NCBI RefSeq assembly: GCF_011398925.1
Contig: NZ_AP022842.1
Location: forward strand, 1,724,001-1,788,000
DNA from: Bacillus sp. KH172YL63
GTDB taxonomy: Bacteria; Bacillota; Bacilli; Bacillales; Bacillaceae_B
Length of the DNA stretch: 64,000 nucleotides
Reading direction: 5' to 3'
Positions 9,838 to 18,497 of the stretch are shown one piece after another (positions within the stretch are counted from its first letter, which is position 1; each line of letters starts with the position of its first letter). Both the position numbers and the translations under genes were made by a program. Below the pieces are notes generated by a model, which had not been told where the DNA came from, did not search any database, and worked only from the letters and a program-made list of their open reading frames with translations.

Positions 9838-11007
9838 ATGAACAAATATACAAAAAATGGGAAGCTGGTCGCATTCTTTCTGGTCATTTTCGTTTGTGCA
9901 GGTTGTACGGGATCCAAGAACATTCAAGATTTGGCCTATATTGTAACAATCGGATTGGATTATGATGATGAGAACGATGAGTATACGGTATATCTACAAG
10001 GGTTGAACTTTGCAAACGTGGCAAAGCAGGAAGGAAGCAAATCTCAGGAGCCGATTCCAACCTTAATCGGCAAGGCAAAAGGGAAGACCATGAATCTGGC
10101 AATCAGCAAACTGTTCAGATTATCCCGGCCCCCGCTTTTTTTTGGTCACACCAAAACGATTGTCATTTCCAAAAACATATTGACGTATAAATTCAAAGAA
10201 GTTTTGGAGGATGTCGGTAGAAATTATTCTTTAAGACCCAGTCTTGAAATCCTTGTAACCGATGAAGATATGGAAGAAGTGTTAAGCGCGAAGGGGCTTT
10301 TTGATTATCCCCCTGTCTATACTGTCTTGCTGACGAGTGAGAAATTAGAAAAGATTAAAAATGACATTGAGCCGACAAACTTGATGCATTTCCTGCGGGA
10401 ATATTATGAACCGATGGGTAGTGCATTCCTGCCGACAGTCAAATTAGATCATGACGCATGGCAGGCGTCAGAAAAGATCACTTCTCTCTATCTTGATGGG
10501 TACAGTGTGTTTCAAGGGGAAGAGTTAAAAGGGGATCTTCCTGCCAAAGATGCGATGATGGTATATTGGCTGCGGAATAAAAACAGTGCAATCTACTTTC
10601 CCCTCTATCAAGACGGGGAGTTAATGTCTACGTTTGATCTATCGGTAAATAAAATGAAGGTGAAATATCTTAAATCCAAAACGGAGTTCTCGGCGTTTTC
10701 GTTAGAAGTGGATGTAGAGGCGGAAATGCTGGAGAAAATTGCTGATATCCCATACGGTGAAATGAAGAAGGCTTTACAACAGGCAATAGAAAAAGAAATC
10801 ACTTCCGTCTATCAAAACGGTCTGACGAAGGAAATGGATTTATTGGATGTTGGGGAAACATGGTTCAGGAAGCATCCCCAGGCATTTCGAGAGTTGGAAA
10901 AAAAGGAAAATAAATTTTACCTGACAGAATCCTCTTTAAATCAAACAATGGTCAAGGTAGATATTAAACATTTCAATGCGTATCGTTATAAGAAAGAGGA
11001 TAGGTGA
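9838..11007 (+). CDS. Ger(x)C family spore germination lipoprotein (C subunit)
   Basis: 389 residues. A lipoprotein of the GerAC type, anchored on the outer face of the spore inner membrane and needed for receptor function. A signal peptide ends in a lipobox-like V-C-A-G-C with the lipidated cysteine at residue 23. The conserved NIQDLAYIVTIGLDYDDE start of the mature domain and three family domains follow. The ATG sits one base after the GerA stop with GGAAAGG upstream. Longer in-frame extensions run into gerA and are not credible. Confidence 0.93.
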   Translation: MNKYTKNGKLVAFFLVIFVCAGCTGSKNIQDLAYIVTIGLDYDDENDEYTVYLQGLNFANVAKQEGSKSQEPIPTLIGKAKGKTMNLAISKLFRLSRPPLFFGHTKTIVISKNILTYKFKEVLEDVGRNYSLRPSLEILVTDEDMEEVLSAKGLFDYPPVYTVLLTSEKLEKIKNDIEPTNLMHFLREYYEPMGSAFLPTVKLDHDAWQASEKITSLYLDGYSVFQGEELKGDLPAKDAMMVYWLRNKNSAIYFPLYQDGELMSTFDLSVNKMKVKYLKSKTEFSAFSLEVDVEAEMLEKIADIPYGEMKKALQQAIEKEITSVYQNGLTKEMDLLDVGETWFRKHPQAFRELEKKENKFYLTESSLNQTMVKVDIKHFNAYRYKKEDR

Positions 11008-11095
11008 TGGATGTGAAAGGAATATCGCATTTTCCTTTCAATTTCCAAAGAATTTGAATAACATAGAAGGTAGTAAACAGGAGGGGGAGGTCTGC

Positions 11096-11389
11096 ATGAA
11101 AATTAGTATTTATATATTGATATTATTCGTTTCGGCCGTGGTGGCAATCGGCTGGAGCTGGAAGCGGCTGTTGGATTTTAATACATATAAAAAGCCGTTT
11201 CTGGAAGGGGTTCTTCTTCAATTCCTGTTCCTGCTCTTTGCATCCGTCTGGTGGTTGTTGACTGAGGATATGACGGATGGCGTAATGGGGGTATTCTATT
11301 ATTTCCTTGCTTTTGTTACTATCATGGTTATTCATGGATACATTCTTCATTACTTATTTTCTAAACGGAAAATGAAGGAACGGGAATAA
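11096..11389 (+). CDS. Small membrane protein of the germination operon (possible D-type subunit)
   Basis: 97 residues with three hydrophobic segments (about 3-22, 38-55 and 66-88) and a basic C-terminus. An excellent ribosome site (AGGAGGGGGAGG) precedes ATG 11096. It lies 88 bases after the GerC gene on the same strand. Small membrane proteins encoded next to GerA-type receptors (D proteins such as GerKD) modulate receptor activity in Bacillus. By position this could be one, but those usually have two membrane helices, so the assignment is an inference. Its stop overlaps the coaW start by one base. Confidence 0.7.
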   Translation: MKISIYILILFVSAVVAIGWSWKRLLDFNTYKKPFLEGVLLQFLFLLFASVWWLLTEDMTDGVMGVFYYFLAFVTIMVIHGYILHYLFSKRKMKERE

Positions 11390-12210
11390 TGGGTGTCCTC
11401 GGGATCGATGCAGGCGGAACATTGACCAAAATCGTTTACGAAGAAAGGGGAAAACTTCATTATAAGACATTCCGTGGCGATCACCAACATGAATTGGAGA
11501 ACTGGATCAGGATCCTCGCGCCACAGCACAGGTTTTTCGTCACAGGAGGCCGGGCTGATCAATGGAGAAGTCTCTCTCAGGACGTTGCAGTCGTGAATGA
11601 ATTTGACGCAGTGCACAAAGGGACGGTTCAGCTGATGGCAGCGGAAAAGAATGATGCGTATCACTATTTGCTCATAAATATCGGCACAGGCACGTCTTTT
11701 ATCGCAGTAGACGAAAATGGCCCTGAAAGATTGTTTGGAAGTGGCATGGGAGGTGGGACTTTCTTAGGGCTTGGTTCAATGCTGACGGGAATCACTGACT
11801 TTCATGACCTCGTCGCCCTGTCGGATAAAGGAGTGAGGGGAAATGTGGACCTACTTGTGAAGGATGTTTATACTAAGGGGGATTCACCAGTGGACCCTCA
11901 GTTGACGGCAGCCAACTTTGGTAAAATGAGCATGAATTCATCTCATGCAGACAAACTGAGGGCACTGTCGAATATGATTGGAGAAACCATTATCCTCCTT
12001 GCCTCACAGGCAGCGAAAACCTTTCAGATAAAGGACTTCGTCTTCGTTGGGGGAGCGGTAGAATACATCCCGTCATTAAGGGAAGACCTCTCCCAATTTC
12101 AATCGATGCTGGCATATACCCCACACTTTCCCATGAGGGGATCCTTTGCAGGTGCTTTGGGAGCCTATCAGATTGGATTGGAAGGAGCACATTCACAAAA
12201 TAGACAATGA
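11389..12210 (+). CDS. coaW: Type II pantothenate kinase
   Basis: 273 residues. It phosphorylates pantothenate, the first step of coenzyme A synthesis; the type II enzymes of bacilli and staphylococci resemble the eukaryotic ones and are little inhibited by CoA. The ATP-binding GIDAGGTLTK at residues 5-14, the NIGTGTSF loop and the GGGTFLGL stretch support this. The TAATG overlap with the preceding small membrane gene suggests that it is read from the germination operon transcript. A promoter of its own inside the upstream genes cannot be excluded. Confidence 0.92.
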   Translation: MGVLGIDAGGTLTKIVYEERGKLHYKTFRGDHQHELENWIRILAPQHRFFVTGGRADQWRSLSQDVAVVNEFDAVHKGTVQLMAAEKNDAYHYLLINIGTGTSFIAVDENGPERLFGSGMGGGTFLGLGSMLTGITDFHDLVALSDKGVRGNVDLLVKDVYTKGDSPVDPQLTAANFGKMSMNSSHADKLRALSNMIGETIILLASQAAKTFQIKDFVFVGGAVEYIPSLREDLSQFQSMLAYTPHFPMRGSFAGALGAYQIGLEGAHSQNRQ

Positions 12211-12293
12211 ATCTTCTTAGGGGGGAATTGTTTTTTTCTCTACACTTTACTAACATAGAATGGTATAGATACATATATTCGGAGGAGATAAAG

Positions 12294-12890
12294 ATGTTAA
12301 AAACCAAATCATTCATTGTGGTGATGACCATCATCGGGATTCTCCTTGCAGGTTGCAGCAACAGTGACTTCCAAGCAGAAACAGATTATGACGTGAAGGA
12401 TTTTTCCTATACGAATCAAAACAACGAGAAAGTCAGTTTAAAAGACTTAAATGGTCAAGTATGGATCGCTGATTTTGTATTCACCAGCTGTGAAACCGTA
12501 TGCCCCCCAATGACGTTTAATTTAGCAAAGCTACAAGCCAAGCTGAAAGAAGAAGGTGTGGAGGATTACAGAATCGTTTCGTTCAGTGTTGATCCAGAAA
12601 AAGATACACCGGAAGTGTTGAAGGAATATATATCAGGCTTTGAAGCAGACACAAGCAAATGGGATTTGCTCACAGGTTATGAGTTTAATGAAGTGAAAGA
12701 TCTCGCTGAACATTCTTTCCGTTCTATCGTGGCAGATGACCCGAATTCTGATCAAATGATCCACGGAACAAGTTTCTACCTTGTCAATCAGGAAGGAACG
12801 GTCGTCAAAACGTACAGTGGAAACAGCGATGTCCCTTACGATGAAATGGTTGAGGATATGAAAATCCTGATTAAAGAAGGCTCTGAATAA
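12294..12890 (+). CDS. SCO1/SenC family lipoprotein (copper or disulfide chaperone)
   Basis: 198 residues. The thioredoxin-fold Sco family helps assemble the CuA site of cytochrome c oxidase outside the membrane. A lipobox LLAGC puts the lipidated cysteine at 21. The copper ligands are present: C66-E-T-V-C70 and H157. FxxTSCETVCPPM and SVDPEKDTP are family hallmarks. I chose ATG 12294 because GGAGGAG lies 8 bases upstream; an earlier in-frame ATG has no signal peptide. It is a single gene ending in a hairpin at 12905-12938. Confidence 0.94.
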   Translation: MLKTKSFIVVMTIIGILLAGCSNSDFQAETDYDVKDFSYTNQNNEKVSLKDLNGQVWIADFVFTSCETVCPPMTFNLAKLQAKLKEEGVEDYRIVSFSVDPEKDTPEVLKEYISGFEADTSKWDLLTGYEFNEVKDLAEHSFRSIVADDPNSDQMIHGTSFYLVNQEGTVVKTYSGNSDVPYDEMVEDMKILIKEGSE

Positions 12891-12904
12891 TTGAGGATAC
12901 AAGG

Positions 12905-12938
12905 AGAATCACTGATTTAATGGGTGATTCTTTTTTTC
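12905..12938 (+). terminator. Rho-independent terminator
   Basis: GAATCAC pairs with GTGATTC over an AT-rich loop and is followed by seven T, just after the Sco-like gene. Confidence 0.85.
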
Positions 12939-13020
12939 TGTGAACAAATCCCTTATTTTTCATTCCAAAATAAGGTTGATAAGGATTATAATGATAAAAA
13001 TGGATGAAGGAGCGTTTATT

Positions 13021-13566
13021 ATGAATATCCGGCCGATTGAAGTAAGTGATGCAGGAAGAATCGTGGAAATCATGCGTCAAAAAACTGTATTGCCCAATAT
13101 CATTGCGTTGCCAAGCTTGAGGGTTGAGAAGTTTGAAAGCAGGTTGAAGAGCCCGGCACCAAATCAGCATGATTTTGTTGCAGAGATAGACGGTGTCGTC
13201 GTTGGTCTGTGTGGGCTGACTCAAGGTCTTGGCCGGCGTGCACATACCGGCACACTTTTCCTTTTCATAGATGAACAGTATCATAACCGGGGCATCGGTA
13301 CAGCGCTGATTCATCATGCAATCGATCTGGCAGATAACTGGTTGATGCTTGAAAGAATCGAATTGACGGTCATTGACGCCAATCAGAGGGCAAAAGCGCT
13401 TTATGAGCGATTAGGCTTTGAAGTTGAAGGCTTCAAACATGGCTCCATCGTACGAAACGGCCGCTATGCAGGGGAATGCTGCATGGCCAGGTTCAGACCC
13501 GATGGAGCAGTAAAGAAGGAATATGATAAACTAAAAGAAACAGAACAGATGGAAAGCAGCAGGTGA
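13021..13566 (+). CDS. GNAT family N-acetyltransferase
   Basis: 181 residues with a complete GNAT fold: N-terminal IRPIEVSDAGRI, the acetyl-CoA loop NRGIGTALIHHAI (Q/R-x-x-G-x-G/A type) and the C-terminal NQRAKALYERLGFEVEGFKHG. The sequence resembles the phosphinothricin/YhhY-like group, but the substrate is unknown. ATG 13021 follows AAGGAG at about ten bases; a longer in-frame reading starts within the upstream terminator region and is unlikely. Confidence 0.9.
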   Translation: MNIRPIEVSDAGRIVEIMRQKTVLPNIIALPSLRVEKFESRLKSPAPNQHDFVAEIDGVVVGLCGLTQGLGRRAHTGTLFLFIDEQYHNRGIGTALIHHAIDLADNWLMLERIELTVIDANQRAKALYERLGFEVEGFKHGSIVRNGRYAGECCMARFRPDGAVKKEYDKLKETEQMESSR

Positions 13567-13590
13567 GGATTCATTCGAAAAAACAAAGGG

Positions 13591-13743
13591 TTGTTGATCA
13601 TTGATATTAGTATCACCCTATTTATACTGATTTGGGTCGTCAATTCATATTCTGAGGGTGAAATATGGAGGGGAACAATTTTCTCCGTATGCTTTGCCAT
13701 CATGGTTGGTGTACTACTATTCAGATTCAAAAAGAAAGCGTAA
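13591..13743 (+). CDS. Possible small two-helix membrane protein
   Basis: In the same frame as the acetyltransferase and just after its stop, about 50 codons are open. They encode two hydrophobic segments split by a short polar loop (SYSEGEIW), ending in FRFKKKA with a positive tail, as in a small hairpin membrane protein. The start is unclear: TTG 13591 or 13594 lies too close to AAAGGG at 13585-13590. Codon content and topology suggest a real gene or the remnant of one; I do not recognise it. Confidence 0.4.
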   Translation: MLIIDISITLFILIWVVNSYSEGEIWRGTIFSVCFAIMVGVLLFRFKKKA

Positions 13744-13860
13744 CGGGTGGGGAAGCTGCCCTGAACGACTTGACAATGTTCAGAGGAACGGCGTCATACT
13801 TCATCGTTTTCCCGAACATGTACAATCATGCAGCAAAAAATGAAAGTAGGATTAGCAGTT

Positions 13861-14418
13861 ATGAAAGAATTATGGAGCGCTTTTAGCTGGGTCATCCCGA
13901 TTCTCTTGTTGGTGACAATCTCCCTTATCTTTGCGGTTTCCTTTTGGAAGAAAAGAAGGGGAAAGGGAAGATGGATGAACCTGCTCCCTATCATATTTAC
14001 ATTTATTTCGGCGGGTGCGATTTGTTTGATCACATTAATACCCGTAACTTCCGGAAATGTCGCCGACGGGTCAGTGAATTTCGATCCCTTTTCAAACCTG
14101 AAATTGAACCTGGTTTATCGAAATCACCTGGATGTCCCGATCAGGAATTTGTCGGCAAACATTTTATTGTTTATCCCGTTTACCTTTTTTCTATCCTGGT
14201 GGTTACGGCATTCCAGGCAGCTTGTCGTCATGGTCACTTTTTTAGGGGCGATGTTTTCCTGCGGGATAGAATTTGCCCAATACTACCTGCCGCTGGGAAG
14301 GGCGACAGATATAGATGACTGGATCATGAATACGCTGGGTGCATTTATCGGAGGATCTCTCTTCGTGATTGTTAAATACATTTATTCAGTGATTGTCATC
14401 AACAAAAGACGGCAATAG
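13861..14418 (+). CDS. VanZ family protein
   Basis: About 185 residues with four membrane helices. The VanZ-like signature is visible: a first helix, the conserved FDPFSNLKLN segment after helix two, ILLFIPFTFFL, and the final E-F-A-Q-x(n)-R-A-T-D-I-D-D-W-I-M-N-T-L-G-A-F-I-G-G. VanZ relatives occur beside glycopeptide resistance genes and alone in many Firmicutes, with an unclear envelope role. ATG 13861 has an AGGA about 9 bases upstream; an in-frame ATG at 13828 lacks a ribosome site, so the start is uncertain by 11 codons. Confidence 0.85.
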   Translation: MKELWSAFSWVIPILLLVTISLIFAVSFWKKRRGKGRWMNLLPIIFTFISAGAICLITLIPVTSGNVADGSVNFDPFSNLKLNLVYRNHLDVPIRNLSANILLFIPFTFFLSWWLRHSRQLVVMVTFLGAMFSCGIEFAQYYLPLGRATDIDDWIMNTLGAFIGGSLFVIVKYIYSVIVINKRRQ

Positions 14419-14535
14419 TAGACGGTACAACTCTAAGATCTCCTATTAAAAATGTGGTTTGGTTTCCAGCTGCTGATTTTCGTGCAGCGCCTCTCCACAA
14501 CGGTTGGAACCATCTCAATACGAATGAGCTATGGC

Positions 14536-14582
14536 ACGAAAAAATCCGAACGGGGCTGATGTACCTGTTCGGATTTTTTTCT
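14536..14582 (+). terminator. Terminator with ATCCGAAC stem
   Basis: AAAAAATCCGAAC pairs with GTTCGGATTTTTTT, with an inner GG/CC pair and a short loop. It lies about 120 bases after the VanZ gene in a 400-base gene-free stretch that also holds a MITE copy. Confidence 0.85.
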
Positions 14583-14622
14583 TGGTGAATCTTATTGTTA
14601 CGGCCTTTAGCTAGTATTAAAA

Positions 14623-14732
14623 GGCTCTTTTCGCATAGATTGTTGCTATTATTTAACGCTAATATGAGCATCTCTCGCTACAATCAACCGCACCTCGCTT
14701 GTTTAAAAGCCACAATGTTGACGAAAACAGCC
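14623..14732 (+). repeat. MITE-like element, copy A (internally deleted, 110 bp)
   Basis: It has the two ends of the family (GGCTCTTTTCGCATAG on the left, the inverted GGCTGTTTTCG on the right) with almost nothing between. The flanking octamers TATTAAAA and TGTTAAAA match at 7 of 8 positions, as expected for an aged 8-bp target duplication. The inner junction is a single GAGCATCT where complete copies have two, so a deletion between these direct repeats explains it. It ends 88 bases upstream of the cardiolipin-synthase-like gene. Confidence 0.75.
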
Positions 14733-14820
14733 TGTTAAAAAAATCCATATTCCCCAGTAAAGGAATAACCCGGGCCCGGAAACCAAAGAATAACACTACA
14801 TACGAAGGTGGTGGGTTCTG

Positions 14821-16035
14821 GTGGTGAAAAAAGGGTTAATAGGCATCCTGCTGACTGTCTGTCTGTTGGGGATATTCATCGTGATCATGCACGTGGATGT
14901 GAAAAACGGGGTGAAGCAATTTGGTGAATCCCATCCCATCAGAGAAACGGCGACCCGTAACGCCGACATCAGCATCTTCAAAACCGGAGAAAGCTTCTAT
15001 GAAGCATTATTCGAAGATTGTAAGGCTGCAGAGGAACATATTTGGATCCACTTTTTCATCATCAGGGATGATTCAATTGCAAACGAGTTATTTGATCTGC
15101 TGATTGAAAAAGCCCAGAGGGGAGTCGATGTCAGATTATCGGTGGATTTTCTGGGATCGGATATTCGGGAGAGTACAGTAAAGAAACTGAGAGAGGGCGG
15201 TGTGTATGTGTTAAAAAGCAGGCCTGCAAGGATTCAAAACATCTCCTATTCCCTGCATCATCGTAACCACCGCCGGCTCATCTCCATCGATCAGCAGATC
15301 GGCTACATAGGGGGCTTCAATATGGGGGAGGAGTATTTGGGCAAAGACCCGAATCTGGGCTATTGGAGAGACTACCATCTCCGCTTGAACGGAAGCGCAG
15401 TTTATGAAATATCCAGGCAGTTCGCGATGGACTGGAAAGAAGACGGTGGCGGGCACATCCCTTATCCATTGCCGCCTGAATCACCTTTCAAAGAGTCAGG
15501 CAGCCCGGTGAAGTTCCTCTTTTCATCAGGGGAGGGGCTGGTTGATAAAACAGTCGGATGGATCAATCGGGCAGAAGAGAGCGTGACCATCACGACCCCT
15601 TATTTCATCCCCGATGAAAACCTTGTTTCTGCATTGAAGGATGCAGTGGAAAGGGGGGTGAAAGTAAATGTACTCGTACCCGATGATACAGATGCATGGT
15701 TTACAAAACCTCCGAGTTACGCCATTGAAGAAGAATTATTAACTAGCGGCGTTAACTTCTATTTATATCAAAAAGGCTTCTTTCATGGAAAAGTAATCAT
15801 CATCGATCATCAGTGGGCGGACGTGGGGACGGCTAATTGGGATTCGAGAAGTTTTCACTTGAATGATGAAAGCAATGCAATCATCCAGGATGCTGAAGTG
15901 GCCCTCAAGCTGGAAGCGTTGATAAACGAAGATATGGAAGACAGTGCGAAGCTTACGATGGAATCATTTGATCAATTACCAATATGGCAATGGGTCTTGA
16001 AAAGTACACCAGGGTGGCTTTCTTATTATTTTTAA
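14821..16035 (+). CDS. Phospholipase D / cardiolipin synthase-like protein
   Basis: 404 residues: an N-terminal membrane anchor (about 4-24) then two phospholipase D domains. Family members join two phosphatidylglycerols to make cardiolipin at the membrane. The second HKD motif is intact (HGKVIIID, with GTANWDSRSF after it). The first reads H-R-R-L-I-S-I-D, with arginine in place of the usual lysine, then GGFNMGEEY. The GTG start follows AAGGTGG; a second GTG three bases on is equally possible. MITE copies lie on both sides in the same orientation, and the stop codon is part of the target duplication of the downstream one. Confidence 0.88.
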   Translation: MVKKGLIGILLTVCLLGIFIVIMHVDVKNGVKQFGESHPIRETATRNADISIFKTGESFYEALFEDCKAAEEHIWIHFFIIRDDSIANELFDLLIEKAQRGVDVRLSVDFLGSDIRESTVKKLREGGVYVLKSRPARIQNISYSLHHRNHRRLISIDQQIGYIGGFNMGEEYLGKDPNLGYWRDYHLRLNGSAVYEISRQFAMDWKEDGGGHIPYPLPPESPFKESGSPVKFLFSSGEGLVDKTVGWINRAEESVTITTPYFIPDENLVSALKDAVERGVKVNVLVPDDTDAWFTKPPSYAIEEELLTSGVNFYLYQKGFFHGKVIIIDHQWADVGTANWDSRSFHLNDESNAIIQDAEVALKLEALINEDMEDSAKLTMESFDQLPIWQWVLKSTPGWLSYYF

Positions 16036-16270
16036 TGGCTCTTTTCGTATAGATGGTTGCTATTATTAGACGTTAATGTGAGCATCTTCAGTAATTTGAG
16101 ACTGCTTAATAAATCATCGAATCAAGGGCAATGAACCTGAATTAAATTTATCACTACTATTCAGAAGATGAATAAGCAGTTAGTTAAATTGATTTTTGGT
16201 TTTTATCTTCGATGGTTGATTCTCGCTGCAGATGCTCGACTCCTGCGGGAACTGATGGACAGGTGAGACC

Positions 16271-17793
16271 CACTGGCTTTGCATAAGTGTAAATCAATTT
16301 CAATTTAAGTAAAAATATTACAGTTTGTTTTACCTGTGGGAACAAAAAAGAGAAACTCTATATAAGATTATTGTTTGTTCCCATTTTTTGTAATATTATT
16401 TTATCATCCTTTTAACCTGTTTCTTTCTTTGCTTGACGATGAGAGCGACGGATCCAAAATCTACTTCTTTTGGAGGTTTGTCGGGGATCTTCTGCCTGCC
16501 TCTCGAAGTTCTTTTTGGTGTGTAGTCCAAGGCAGCTTGGAGGTCCCCCCATGTCCGATGGAGGTAAATCTGAATATGTCTAAGGATAGACAACATACTT
16601 TTTTGAGATTTCGTCTTCAACTTCACCATCAAAGTAAGAATATAGGTAATCATTGCGATAAACATTTGGTTCCAGATGCCTTTCGGTTTGGTACTCCAAA
16701 CATTCACAAATCTTAGAGATTGTTTGATCCACTTAAAAAATATTTCAATGATCCAACGGTTTTTATAGATGTCTGCGATCTCACTTGGCGTTAAGTCCCA
16801 TCTTGTCGTAGCTACTTTATACACTTTTCCATTCTCATCCTGATATTCCACTAATCGTACCGGCTCCATTTTCTTTTCTACACCTAATATTACTTTGGCA
16901 TCTCTTAAGATTTGATCCCGACTCCCTTCAGGGATTTCACGCTCTTCCTCGACTTGTATGCGAATATCATTCTTTAATCGAATCACGAATTTAATGTTGT
17001 TTTTAATCCATTGATTCATCCTGATTTTATCCATATATCCACGATCCATCACATAGGTGGCATCGCTTGATTCGATTAAGAATTCTCCCCCTTCATGATC
17101 TGAAGCTTTCCCGTTGAAGGGACAATTTTATCGGGATAATATACATCCGGTGAGGCCACCACCAGACGGGTGTGCATTTTGACAACGTTCCAACCCTTGG
17201 TGACATAGGCCCATTCAGACAATACAGGCGGTAGCTTAATATGGGTCGCATCAACAATATGAAGTTTTCCGATATTCGGAAGGCCTGAAAATGAGTGCAT
17301 ATAGGGCTTTAGGTTATTGAGAACTTTGAAAAAAAGAGTTTGTAGAATAGTGGTATCTAATTCGTTTATCCTTCTACTTAGTTGAGAACTACTTATACTC
17401 TCGATTCCAATGTCATTCATAAAGTCCTGGTTCGCTTGCATTTGGGTGTCAAATTCAGGATACGATCCCCATTTATCCAATTGAGCCGTAACAAAAATTT
17501 TGACTAACTGTTCAATCGAAAGCTTTTTATTATTGTAATTTAAAAGTGGACAAGCCAAACCCTCGGTAGGTAATAACGATAAACATTGACTAATGACTGA
17601 TTTTTGAGTTATCATAATGAGGTTAATTTGGTGCTCCTTTGTAGATAGTTTGTTTTTGGGAACAAACGCTCAACATATCTACAATAGGAGCTTTTTTTGT
17701 GTTTGTCTATCTATCAACGTGCCAAAAGAATAAAGAACTACAGCGCTTACTTGATATATAATTACTTTTTTTGGAAGTTACGCAAAGCCAGTG
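16271..17793 (-). mobile_element. IS4-family insertion sequence
   Basis: 1523 bp, bounded by a perfect 12-bp terminal inverted repeat CACTGGCTTTGC (16271-16282 and its complement 17782-17793). It is flanked by a 9-bp direct duplication GGTGAGACC (16262-16270, 17794-17802); the empty site is seen in the intact repeat near 52330. It encodes one transposase on the minus strand, split by a frameshift. GGGAACAAA/TTTGTTCCC hairpins lie near both ends, outside the coding part. Confidence 0.92.
16396..17615 (-). pseudogene. IS4-family transposase, frameshifted
   Basis: Two reading frames join into one DDE transposase of about 400 residues. The upstream part (17615 down to about 17095) holds the first catalytic aspartate in HIVDATHIKLP. 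The downstream part (to 16396) holds the second in YVMDRGYMD and the full IS4 signature Y-(2)-R-(3)-E-(6)-K in IYKNRWIIEIFFKWIK. Loss of one A in a short A-run near 17093-17097 breaks the frame: restoring it would read ...STGKASDHEGGEFL. It is either an inactivated copy, a sequencing error, or less likely a programmed shift, since IS4 elements normally use a single frame. Confidence 0.88.
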
Positions 17794-18031
17794 GGTGAGA
17801 CCCCGCAGGACGAAGTCCGAGGAGGCTCACCGCCATCCCCGCGGAAAGCGAGCATCTCTCGCTGCAATCAACCGCATCTCGCTTGTCAAAAAGCCACAAT
17901 GTTTACGAAAACACCCTTTTTAATAGAAATGTTTATAGGGGAGGAAAACATTTTGATTGAAAATGAAAATATGGTAAAGTGTTCTCATATATTGAAGATG
18001 TAACCACCTCTCTTAAAGAAAGGGATTGTTC

Positions 18032-18211
18032 ATGAGCGAGCTCCTGTTTATTGCTTTGTTTATCTTTTCACTGCTGGTCATGACATTTTTGAACATTTTA
18101 AAAATGAGGCATGTTTCAAAATCCAGAAAATCTGTGGCGCTCAGTATTGTTATCTTCTCATTGATCGGCATGATGCTGACCGTCTTTTTTTATCTGCCGA
18201 ACGCCTCATAA
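18032..18211 (+). CDS. Small membrane protein of unknown function
   Basis: 59 residues: two hydrophobic helices (about 3-22 and 36-55) separated by a basic loop (KMRHVSKSRKS), a typical helical-hairpin membrane protein. AAAGAAAGGG precedes ATG 18032 at good spacing. I do not recognise the family. It follows the right end of MITE copy B by about 115 bases. The 286 bases after it, up to the HAD gene, hold no convincing gene or terminator. Confidence 0.6.
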   Translation: MSELLFIALFIFSLLVMTFLNILKMRHVSKSRKSVALSIVIFSLIGMMLTVFFYLPNAS

Positions 18212-18497
18212 TGAAGAACAGACAAGGTACCAAGAGAATGGAAAATGCTAAAGGCACCGGGGAGAAGCCTCGTGTGTCTTATTTTTGTTTTCGTCAGGAT
18301 ACATATCATTATCACCCTGTCTTCACAAAGGGTGATCGGCATCATTCCAGGCGGTTCTGGTTGATAAAAAGCCCCTTCCCGTTCTGCAAAGCGGCGGAAT
18401 TTGATATGATAAGGAAATGGATAGGACAAGTCATTTAATATGTAAGAACAGATCGTTCAAAGTAGAATTGAATGACTGGGATTAAAGGAGAGTACGC

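Larger units (their letters stand above)
16037..17916 (+). repeat. MITE-like element, copy B, split by an IS4-family insertion
   Basis: The left end GGCTCTTTTCG is at 16037 and the right end (inverted GGGTGTTTTCG) at 17916, flanked on both sides by the octamer TTTTTAAT (16029-16036 and 17917-17924), a clean target duplication. Without the 1.5-kb insertion the element would be about 350 bp. It contains the palindromic core (16214 to 17873), and the insertion sits in the core's central GGTGAGACC. Confidence 0.85.

Noticed and set aside
13658..13886. Plus-strand frames of 61-73 codons before the VanZ gene
   Set aside because: They lack ribosome sites and overlap the better-supported small membrane frame and the VanZ gene in other frames.
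16340..16390. GGGAACAAA...TTTGTTCCC hairpin as an independent regulatory RNA
   Set aside because: It lies inside the IS4-family element after the transposase and is best explained as that element's own terminator or subterminal repeat.
18300..18345. CACCCT...AGGGTG hairpin as a terminator
   Set aside because: The stem is only six pairs, has no T-run on either side, and does not follow a gene closely.
18211..18438. Open frame of 75 codons starting at the stop of the small membrane gene
   Set aside because: No ribosome binding site, odd composition rich in His, Arg and Phe, and no recognisable domain; kept out as a chance frame.
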